A stretch of 64,000 bases of DNA from Nyssa sinensis. Lineage: Eukaryota; Streptophyta; Magnoliopsida; Cornales; Nyssaceae. How positions within the stretch are numbered: the stretch's first letter is position 1; every line of letters begins with the position of its first letter. The notes below the pieces were generated by a model. It had not been told where the DNA came from. It saw only the letters and a program-made list of their open reading frames with translations, and searched no databases. Location of the stretch: the NCBI GenBank assembly GCA_008638375.1, contig VIRR01000536.1, forward strand, positions 62,001-126,000. Reading direction: 5' to 3'. A program made the position numbers and the translations under genes. Positions 24,133 to 34,591 of the stretch are shown piece after piece.

Positions 24133-25037
24133 GGTTGACTCTATCATGAGTTAGGAGAGGTGAGACCTCGACTTAATTGGGCTAGTTTAGATTACATGAT
24201 TGGTGAGTGCCTGTTGCTTTAGTGTGCAAAATTTGTACGATATATGGTATACTTGGTTATTAATGAACTAGGACTAGATGCTTATATCTATGTAGTAGAC
24301 AGAGTGATTTATAAGATAGGTTATATGCTTAGTTATCTATAAGGTAGGCTATGAGCTTGGATATCCATAGGATTCGATGTATGCCTAGTTCACCATATGA
24401 TAGGTTGTATACTTATTCATATATATGTTGATATTATAAGCTACGTGTTGGCTGTTGAATGTTGCTTGTTGATTCTATATATGCATGCTAGTTTAGTACC
24501 CATTATAGTACTGCGACAATAATATCTATACAGACTGATTGTTATTAATGCATGTATAAAAGTAAGTTTAAACATGTTTATATGTGTGTGTGTGTTTCGA
24601 TACATGTGTGTAAGGATTGATATGTCTTCATGATATAAATTGGTGAAGAGTTTCACTAAGAATCTCAATTGTTATGAGACTTTATTTAATATATTGACTA
24701 GAACGATGATGAGTTAAAACAATCTTAGAGGAAATTGAGATATTTCTTTTTACCTTCTCTAATGTTTTGTTCTCTTCAACCTAGATATATTGCCTTGAGT
24801 TTCATGATTGGAGTGCCTAAACGATATTGTCCTACATTCAGATATTCAGTAAATATATGTATGCTTGGAATAAATAGGCTAATCTCTATTAATGCATGAC
24901 ACTTAGTCTTGGTTATATATAGACTAAGGTAGATGATAATGGCTTTACTTTAAGATTACCTTGTGGATGTCCTGTGAATGATTATAGTACTTGGAGGATG
25001 TTAGAACTATGGAATTACATTGAAGTGCAGGTGATAT
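24133..25037 (+). other. Rearranged internal region of element B (pol replaced)
   Basis: After about 30 bp of residual RT-distal sequence (equivalent to element C near 59,800), homology switches near 24,165 to sequence resembling the element's own 5' leader (24,180-24,540; compare 2,900-3,290, including 'gtacatgattg' and the 'ctagttatctata...ggtagg' repeats). From 24,540 to 25,037 nothing is recognisable. No RT, RNase H or integrase core is present. Confidence 0.6.
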
Positions 25038-27799
25038 TGTCAGGACCCGAAGCCCACCCTCTGCGGATCACCGGATCGCGACCACCACCCTCAGGCCCGA
25101 GGACCCTTGGGCGAAGGCTCACATAAGCAGCAGTATCGAATAGATGTGCGACATGCATTTTGCGGAAGCGTGAAAAACTTTTTCTTTTCTTTTCTCATTT
25201 TAAATTATGCACATCCGTCCGATACTGCCACTCTATACATATAGCATACATGGTTACACATTCAGAGTATAACTAAAATTTTAAAGACTTATATCATATA
25301 ACCATCAACATTAGTTACCCCGTGGGGTTTATACATATTGCCGTGCTGTATCTTAAACATAAGTGCTAATAATTTTACATAACTCCAAAAAGGAAACATC
25401 TAGTCATATCTCCATAAGCTGGCATGTTCACCGTCTTCAAAACTCGACTGCTGTCAGTCACCTGAAAGGGGGATCCGAACAAAGTTCGGGTAAGCTAATC
25501 TAAGCTTGTGAGCAATTCCAGTATTTGTCATGGTGTTTTCAATTAGTAATGGTTTTTTTGTACATAAGAGTTTGTAAAACATTCACCGCCAATTGCTCGT
25601 ATACTTAAACATAGAATATATGCATTTCTTAAAAGAGATAGCTTTGAAACATTTAAAGTATTCAAACTAACATGTTCTTCTTCATATAAAGTATAGAAAC
25701 TTCAAAACATATAACATGTATTTCTTAAATAGAGTATATAAAACTCAAACATATGCATAGTGGAAATGAGGGTAAAAACCTGTTCTCATTCTTAAACATA
25801 ACATCTTATCACTTCCCTTAGTGGAATCTGTTTCGAACCAGACTCCCATATTTCGTATAAATGGAAATATCTCGTTTGCCTAGGGGATTAGATCCTGCTA
25901 CCGGGCATTTCACATGACAGGTCAATGAGTTACAAATGAGAACCCAAAATGCTGACTATGTGACTTTGGACAGGTCAATGAGTTCCGAAGAAACCCAAAA
26001 TACTGCCTGTGTGCTTATGCACCATTATCTTATAAAACCTTTATCATGTGACTTGTTCTCATAGATACTTTTCATAACTTCATAAAATCTTCGTGTACTT
26101 GAAATAAGCAAATTCAGGATATTTAACAATATTTGCATTTTAGCTAGACATGCTGAAACATATTTGAAGGAAAAACTGTTGTGGAAAACTGATCACTGAG
26201 CATGTCACAATAGAGTTATAAAACAGAACAATTAAAAACTGAATCATGTAAATACTGAATTTGGAATTTCAAACATTTCATATCTTTGCATTTAAAACCT
26301 TTTTAAATCCATGGAGTTAAATCTCCACTTCAAACACAGGGTTACTCACCTTGTACTCCTTGTGTAGCTCTATTTAGGTGCCTTTCCTTTGGCTTTCCTC
26401 AACCTATCATAATTTATGAAAGATTGCATAAATCTCATATATACTTACTCAACTTAAAATCTTACCTCAATCCTGACTGTGCAAGATTAAATTCTTAAAT
26501 CAGTCTAACTTATAGCTATATCGTAGACTAGCCATTCATGTACTTAAGGTTAATAGTGTTACCTGTGGAGCCACACATTCAGTGTTTCTGTGTCCTCTTG
26601 TTTCTTAATTTTTCTCTCTACCAGTTGTTCTTTGGTTATGGTTTTGTAAATGAAAGGGCTGACGGAGACCACTTCATTCGTTTCGGCAATTCGAATGTAC
26701 CTCTGAATTACCTGGAGTTGCTATTGCAGCGCCTCCCTGAAAACTTGTTGTTTCGGGTCATTCGCTCTTTGAGCCTTCGTCATCATCGGAAGGATTTCTC
26801 GTTTCTTGTCCATTTTCGTGTCTACTTAAATCTCTGCCTAAAACATAATTTAACGTGTCAGGAAAATAGATTTCTACAATTATACTCTTCTGGTAGCTCT
26901 ATTAACTTTAAATTAAAGTTATTTACTTCACATATTTAAGTGTCGTGTCTTTTCGTAATTCATTTTCTTCGCATACGCCTTAGATTCGTACTTTGGCATT
27001 ATTTTAATTTATAGTCTTCTGACAGATGCTATTCATCAAATTTTATGTCTTTTTATTTTAGACATTTCTTTTAGTCAAATAGACTCTACCATTGAGTCCG
27101 GAGTGTTGAAAAAAGTCGGTTTAGGCTTTCCTAAAAGTTTATTTGGCCTTTTGCATGAAAATGGCAAAATGGTCATTTTATCATTTTACGTGTCACATTT
27201 TTTCGTACTTCGTTTCATAATTTGGACTCTATTATTGAGTCCGGGATGTCAAAGAAAGTCAATTTAGGCTTTCTTAGAATTTAATTCGACTTAGGACATG
27301 ATAGGGCAAATTTGAAAATTTATACTTTAACGTGTCTAAATTTTTCGGAGTCCGTCTCGTGAAACGGTCCCCTCCATTAGATTCAGAATATTTAAAATAG
27401 TCAAAATCCCCTATTTATTTATTTAATTTGGACCTCGTTTGACTCATTTATAAGGCAGGGGTATTTTGGTCATTTTGACATTTTTACGTGTCTTAAATTT
27501 TTTGGGACCACGTCTTGCGACGTGGACTTCACCATTGGACTCATTAGGGTCGAAATAATAGGAATACATATATAACTTATCCCATTTGGACATCGGGGCA
27601 TTTCGTGAATATTTAATTCAATTAATTAAATTAATTAAATTAAATTAAGTAAGTATAATATATATATATATATATTGGTGGCTAATATGACCGGATGAAA
27701 TGGGTGGCACACTGGCCAGTGTGTCACCTCCCACTCCCATAAATACCACGTTCGAATCCTGTTAGGTGCAGTTGCACCTTTTAATTTTTCGGATTTTAT

Positions 27800-27833
<34 letters not shown>

Positions 27834-29538
27834 TCTGTGGAAAATGGGTCACACGCACACGCGTGGCCGAGTGGAAAAGAGAGAGAGTTAGGCGCGTGAG
27901 GTCAGGGGTTCGAACCCCCACTGACCCAATTTCCTTCCTTTTCTCGTTAAAACTTCATACGGTTTTAATATATATATTTATATCAGGCCCCAAACGACGT
28001 CGTGGCCATAATGCGGTGGCAACCCCCAGGGAGCCCCATGTGTCTGAGTCAACTCCTTCAACTCGAAAGAGACGACGAGTCGACTCAACGTCGTCTTCCC
28101 CATCTCGACCCCCACTGTAACCCTAGTTACAGTTTTATATTTTTTCCATTTTCGTGGATTTTGGCCAACTAAAACCCTACTGTTTTCATGTAGAAATGTT
28201 CCTAAGTCATAACTAATCAGATTCACATTCATTTTGGAGTTCGAAATGAACTCATTTTCTCAGTTTCAACCTTGATAATCCGAACTGTAACTCGGTCGTA
28301 AATGTTCATTTCTTGTTCATTTTTCATAAGGATGGTCTTGTTTTGATCCCCTCTTCATGGAGTTTCATTTCCCATTCAGGAAAATGGATTTAAATGAAAG
28401 TTTGTGAGGTTGGGGTTTTGAACCCATACCTGCAAGTGAATGTTTGGAGGGTTTTTCTTGAGTTCTGTGATCGCGTAGTAGGGTTTTTAGCACCCTCATG
28501 GTCTCGGCTTGAAGCCTTGGTAAGCCAAAAATGGTTTAGCATAAGTTGGTTCAGACCTGCTTCAAGCAAGGTCATCAATGGCCGTAGCTTCTGGGTCTTG
28601 TTGTTTTAGGTGTTTTTAAGCTTAAACCTCATAAGTAAAACACTTCTAAACATATATTAAGCATCATACTTAAAAGAATAACTCTAAAACAATTCATATC
28701 ATGCTCAAAATCTTAGAGAGAGAAAATGATAAACTTTCAAATTTCTCACCTTTTTGCTATGGTTTCATCCTTCTTTTTGCTCTAAACTCTTCTTAGCTTC
28801 TCAGTCTCTTACTCTTTCAGTTTCTCTTTTTTGGAGATAGCATGCATTGCATGCTTGTTTCTTTTAAAGAAGGGAGAACCGACTTCTCTCTCTCTCCCTT
28901 CTCTCTCTCTCTCTCTCTCTGACTCCATAGCCCTACATTAGCCTTCACATCTCATCAATTTTACTTTTCTCCCATTTAATTTTGTTCTTCCCCATTTCTT
29001 ACTTTAGCAACAAGTTGTAATATATACGTATATATATATAGTCACACATCAGCACACATGGAGACACACACGCACCTCCACCGACACACACACACACACA
29101 CTGCACTGTTCACTAGATATTTACTTTAATATACCTTTAAAAAATTTTAATAGTATTTTAATTATTTATATATATATACTTATACATGTACATGTGCATA
29201 TATATATATATATATATATACATACACACATTTGGCTCATATGCACTCACATATAGATATTTATATATTAAATATATTTTATCTTGGGTACATGTATTTA
29301 TAGTTATACATATACTCACTTTTATACACTTTATAATATACACACACAATACACCATAAGGTGTGTGTTTGTGTGTTCAAATTTATTTAATTATAATTAG
29401 AATTAATGATTTCATATCAATAAATAATTATTTATTTAATTAATTAATTATTTCCTTTGGTATAATATTTTTACACTAATTTTCTTTAATCTCGGAATAC
29501 GTGCCACATGACCCGGTATCCTAGGTCGGGATATCACA
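25038..29538 (-). mobile_element. Solo LTR of a related chromovirus, 4,501 bp, with GATAT target duplication
   Basis: It is bounded by TGTCAGGACC and GGATATCACA and flanked on both sides by GATAT (25,033-25,037 and 29,539-29,543), a perfect 5-bp duplication. The left end reads on the minus strand as ...GGGTCCTGACA, like other chromovirus LTR ends, so the LTR is minus-oriented. No primer site, gag or pol is inside, so it is a solo LTR left by recombination. It carries TA microsatellites (27,656-27,676 and 27,804-27,832), a CT tract (about 28,883-28,920) and two tRNA-like modules. ORFs within it are not recognisable. Confidence 0.88.
27705..27917 (+). other. Two tRNA-like A-box/B-box modules in the solo LTR
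   Basis: Module one has TGGCACACTGG (27,705-27,715) and CGTTCGAATCC (27,749-27,759), a 55-bp span. Module two has TGGCCGAGTGG (27,864-27,874) and GGTTCGAACCC (27,907-27,917), a 54-bp span, with a GGGGTTCGAACCCC T-arm-like hairpin. These spacings match internal Pol III promoters of tRNA genes. A TA microsatellite separates the modules, as in LTR1-3. Relative to the minus-oriented LTR they are antisense, also as in LTR1-3. Full acceptor stems are not evident. Confidence 0.55.
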
Positions 29539-30245
29539 GATATATTGATGACATTGTGGTGGATTACTAGATAATTGCATGCTCGATTTGAGGTTAGTTA
29601 GATAGTCATCACATAAGTGAAAGGCTTTGAGGTATCATTCTGGGCATTGAGATGGCACCATTTGAGGTGTTGTATGGTAGGCCGTGTCGTTCACCGGTGT
29701 GTTGGACTGAGGTAGGGGAAACAGCTGCTTTAGGGCCCGATTTATTCCGTGAGACCACGAAGAAGATACAAGTGATCTGGCAACGTTTGTTGACAGCACA
29801 GAGTCGCCAGAAGAGTTATGCAGATAGGAGGTGACGACCTCTGTCATTTGATGTTGGGGGACATGTGAGGAGATTTAGGCGTAGTGGGAAACTGTCGCCA
29901 CAGTCTATAAGCCCATGTGAGATCCTTGGGAAGGTTGGGGAGATGGTCTATAAGTTAGCATTACCGCCACAGCTATCTGGGGTCCATGATGTCTTCCATG
30001 TGTCGATGTTGAGGAAGTACGAGCCTGAACATTCACATGTACTAGATTGGGTAGATTTTCAGGTGGAAGGTGACGTTTATTATGATTAGAGGCCTGTGGA
30101 GATATTGGACTGGAGGGACCAAGCATTGCGAGGCAAGACCATCACTTTGGTCAAGGTTCTTTGGAACCATCATAGGGTCGAGGAGGCCACTTGGGAACGT
30201 GAGGCCGAAGTCCGTGCTAGATATCCCGAGTTGTTTGTTCATTGA
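29539..30245 (+). pseudogene. Integrase C-terminus and chromodomain of element B
   Basis: Homology resumes at about 29,652 with MAPFEVLYGRPCRSPVCW, the GPY-type region after the integrase core. A TGA (about 29,832) interrupts before RPLSFDVG; the HVRRFRRSGK...PCEIL and VHDVFHVSMLRKYEP segments follow. TAG occurs before RPVEIL, and the chromodomain runs (LVKVLWNHH...EEATWEREAE) to TGA at about 30,243. The first 110 bp after the solo LTR are not recognisable. The catalytic integrase core is absent. Confidence 0.85.
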
Positions 30246-30279
30246 TGTATATTTTTAAATTTCGGGATGAAATTTCTTT

Positions 30280-30292
30280 AAGGGGGGAAGGA
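30280..30292 (+). promoter_or_regulatory. Polypurine tract of element B
   Basis: AAGGGGGGAAGGA precedes the TGTAAAGACC start of LTR3. Confidence 0.87.
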
Positions 30293-30751
30293 TGTAAAGA
30301 CCGGAAAAATGGGAATAAATTTTTTTTTTTACGATAGAGCACTGTTTGAATTTTATTTTTTTTATTTACATTTAATTAATATAGAGTATGAAATTTACTG
30401 GGCACACCGAGACCGTTTGGTTAAAAGAATCGACTGCACGAAAATGCAGGAATACGTACACGTATATATATATATATTTATGGAGACATGTAAAATATTT
30501 TTATATGTATATATATATATATATACAACTGAAGAAATATATATAAATACACATGTATGTATATAAATGTGTATAAATGTGTAGCTATGTGCAATTAAGT
30601 GTATGTGTATACATATGTATTCATGTGTGCACAAAATTAAAATAACTACATCATGTAATTTATTGATATCTATACATATATAAAAATATATAGACACTGC
30701 ATGTGTGTGTGTGTAGTGTCGGTTGTGTGTGTGTGTAAGTGAGTGTGTTAG

Positions 30752-30782
<31 letters not shown>

Positions 30783-30951
30783 GATACATACGCCTATACC
30801 TACACCTAAGACCTAATGATGATAACTTGTTTAGGGGGAGGAGATTGCTTGTGGGAAAAGGGCAAATGAGTGTACTGAGTGCATAAAATAGTGCAATGAG
30901 GGGGCTGTGCAAGTCAGACTTGCATGGTGTGTGTTCAGGTAGAGAGAAAAA

Positions 30952-30988
<37 letters not shown>

Positions 30989-32113
30989 TGAGGTAGAGAG
31001 GGAAAGTGAAATGAGGAGAAGGGGAAGGAAAGGTTGCTTGCATGGCTACCTGTCCTGAAGGAGACCACAAATCCACAACCAAGAAGGAGAGAGGGAGACA
31101 CCACCGTTTGAAGGTATAAAACACAAAAACCCAAAGATTCCTCTCCCTAAATATCTCTTATGCACAAGCTGTTTTAAATGTTTTTATTTTGCATGCATAA
31201 GCCTTGCTGACATTGAAAGATGATCAGACTTAAGTTTAAAAGGCCAAAAAGGCTTGGGAGACCCTAAACCCGTGAAGGACATCCATTAAAAGACCTCTAA
31301 TGGAGCAGGTCTGAACTGACCAAAGCCAAACCAAGTTTGGTTTGTAGAGACCACAAATAGACCCCCATAGTGTTTTAAAAACACCAAGCCTCGACCTTGG
31401 GACCCAAACGAAACCCTAGAGATTTGAGTTGCAGGTTTTGGGTTTGTTACCCAACTCCTCAAACTCACTGTGAATCATACTTTTGATGATGATAACTTGA
31501 AATCCATGAAAAAAGAGTCACGATAGAAAAAACCTCATGATTTTTGGCTCAAAAATGAGCATTAACAACCGAGTGACAGGTCTTGGTATCGAGCTTCAAC
31601 CCACAAGCTTAAGCTCAAACTTGAACCCCATATGAATGCCAAAGTATTTCTAAGACACACAGGGACTGATCACACCCAAAGGCGGAGAGATTTGATCTCT
31701 CAAAACCCACGAAATTGGAAGTTTAGATTTGAAAAATTAGGGCAACAGTGGTTCGGGCGTGGGGAAGAAGATGACCACGCTGAGCCAACTCGTGAGTTGA
31801 CTTAGCCTATCCAAATCGAACTAGACTAATCACTATGTCGACTCAAACACGTGTCGAGACAGGGAGATGACCACTCCTTAAATGGGACTTCGTGTGGGGT
31901 GTTATGTTTAGGTTTGAACGGATGGGGCCTGTTTGGTTACAGGGGTGAGGGAATTAAATTGTCCTTGTTTTGAGCCACTGTCCACCATTTGGTTTTAGAT
32001 TCATTTGAAAAATAAAAAGGCGCCGTAGCCCATGAGTGTCGAACCAAACCGGATGGATGGGGGGCGGCACTTGACTAGTGTGCCACCCAATTCTCGCCCA
32101 ACATTTATTGCAC

Positions 32114-32154
<41 letters not shown>

Positions 32155-32296
32155 GTGTCTATATATATATTATATATGTCATTAAATTGGAAGAAAAATA
32201 AAAAGGGGGTGCGCAGGGGAGTTGAACTTGAGACCTGTGGGTTGGATGAGAAGCGTGTGGCCAGTTAGACAAGTATCACCCGTGCCAACTTAATCC

Positions 32297-32330
<34 letters not shown>

Positions 32331-33968
32331 TGAAATAATTAATTAATTAAGTTAATTTAATTAATTTAAATATAGTGAAATGACCCAAAGTCCAAATTAA
32401 ACAAGCCATTAGTGTATTTTGACTATCTTCGACCTTCTGAGACCAATGGTGGGGTCCGTTTTGCAAGATGAGGCCCCGAAAAATAAAAGACCTGTAGAGT
32501 AGTCAAACGAATCCCGATTAAAATAAAAGAATAGTAAATTTTTATTATTTCAAGTATTCCGGACTCAACGGTGGAGTCCGATTTACGAAAAGAGGTCTCG
32601 AGAAGTAAGAACCCGTAAAAGTGCAAAATAACCATTTTGCCTTTTTAGTACAAATGTCCAAATTGAATTCTACGAAAGCCTAAATCGACTTTGTTTGACG
32701 TTCCGGATTCAATGGTCGAGTCAATTCAAGTAAAAGAGATACCAATATTAAAAAGGCATAAAATTTGATGAATAACATAAATTCATGTGACAATGGACTA
32801 AGATATATTTGTGAATCTTAGGAACACTAAAAGGAAAGGAGAAGGTGGTTTGACCATTTTAGACAGATACAGTAAGGGGACTGCATTCTCACAGGAGTTT
32901 GGTTACACAATAAGCACGACTTCTTAGGGTTGAGACAAACCCATCTAGGTATGATATTTTGCTAAGTAAGGAATATGATTAAGTTTAGGAGTAATTTCTA
33001 TTGTTGATTAAATGATTCATAGGTTTATTTGATTCTTTTTGTGCTTGTGTGTTCTTTGTTATTTTGGGGGTTTGGTAAAGTGAAAAACATGAACCATGAT
33101 TATATGTATATTTCATGTGTTGGTACCGTATGTGATTTATGTTCTTTGTGAATTGTTAAGGTTGTGAATATGTAACTTGAGCATGTGTTTAAATTGATTG
33201 TGTATAGCATACATACATGTGGAAGGAGTTTTGTGATTCAAATGTTATTGTCGCCTTAAGTATAATGCATTATTTAAATCATGCTTCATGTGTTGGTAAA
33301 ATGCTTCGGTGAGATTGTATTATTGCATGGTGAAATCAAAGCATATTGGCATGGTGTGATTCCTTGAAAACACAGTGTGGGTTGAGCACTTGGTGCTATG
33401 CATTATGAGGGTGTAGATCCTGTGGTGAAAAACCCAAAATTGGCCATTACATTGATGCCTCTTCATACAACGAAAGCGATCCGTGAACTCAGGCATTGGT
33501 ACTCCGAACCAACGGGAGCGATCCGTGAAGGAGACATGGGTCTGTTACGTATATTTCCATTGCATTGTATGGATGATTTGGAAGGCATGTAGATATAAAT
33601 GTACGCTTGCACATGCCACGCCTTAATTTTGTTCCTTACATTAGCATTGTGTCATACTAGCAGTTACGCTGACCCATTCGTGGGATATCATATTACAGAT
33701 GATGCCCTTGGTACATGAGACTCGATGAAGTCTTAAATAAAGGAGGGGAAAAGAACTTAGAAGTATATTTGGCCATTGGGGCATATTTTGAGATGTAAGG
33801 GCTTAGGCCCAAATGATATGAATAATATGTTTATTGAATGTACTTCACGTGTTTATGTATTGAAGAATTTAATGTCTGTCTAATTGAATCCATTTAAATT
33901 GTCTTTTGTTTCCTTTCCCTTATTTTTTTCACTCACTCCCCGGGTTCGTGGAAATTCGGGGTGTGACA
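30293..33968 (+). repeat. LTR3: 3' LTR of element B (3,676 bp)
   Basis: It runs from TGTAAAGACC to GGTGTGACA and aligns with LTR2 along its length. It ends at 33,968 where LTR1 and LTR2 are followed by primer sites; here unrelated sequence (TTCCAGCACC) follows, so this is the right end of the tandem array. GT and AG microsatellites lie at about 30,700-30,776 and 30,960-30,990, TA tracts at about 32,117-32,149 and 32,301-32,327. Antisense tRNA-like modules are at about 32,030-32,290. Confidence 0.93.
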
Positions 33969-34591
33969 TTCCAGCACCCTAATTATATATATATATATAT
34001 ATATATAAAAAAAAAAAATACGCACACACACACACACATAAACCCCCTAAATTTTAATATATGTACCTTACATAAACCTCCTAAATTTTAACACCTACAG
34101 TCTAGTATTCCCTACATAAAATTTTTGAATCCACAACAAAATGTTTTGTTGATACATAATACAGTCATATTGTAAATACGATTTGCATAAAGTTTAAAAG
34201 CGTCATGATAAATTATGTAACGCCAATATTAAAAGGAGGGGGTAAAGACTTACCATTTGACCATTATATTCTATTACGTTAGTGAAAAACTCTTGATAGG
34301 CTTTTGGAAACCAATGTTCTAATTGAAACCAAATTGAGTTGATCTGAAATTGTCATTATTTCATTATTGTGGAAGGACTTCAAAATAAGTTCAAAAATTT
34401 GTATGCCAAGGAATAATTGAAGAACTGTTAAATTTGTGGGATTAATTTTGTCATGGCCCGGATTTTCAAAACCCAAGGTGTGAAGGTGAAAAATGAAATA
34501 AAAGAATTAATTTGATATATTTGATTTTAATTGGTCTTTACTTATTAATTTCCAAGATTATGCTTCCCAAACTTAAGCTCTGATACCAAGT
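33969..34591. other. Spacer with repeats and an LTR-terminus-like motif
   Basis: No gene is visible. TA, poly(A) and CA tracts lie at 33,986-34,040, followed by a 34-bp-spaced direct repeat of 'cctaaattttaa'. A minus-strand primer site (34,572-34,588; TGGTATCAGAGCTTAAG) belongs to the LTR on the right. At 34,451-34,500 sequence resembling a diverged chromovirus LTR end (TGTCATGGCCCGGATTTTC on the plus strand) appears about 140 bp from the real LTR end. Confidence 0.55.

Noticed and set aside
26538..26939. 133-codon ORF inside the solo LTR
   Set aside because: It lies wholly within non-coding LTR sequence, and I recognise no domain.
27864..27917. Genuine tRNA gene in the solo LTR
   Set aside because: A and B boxes are good, but I could not fold a matching acceptor stem or anticodon arm; kept only as a tRNA-like module.
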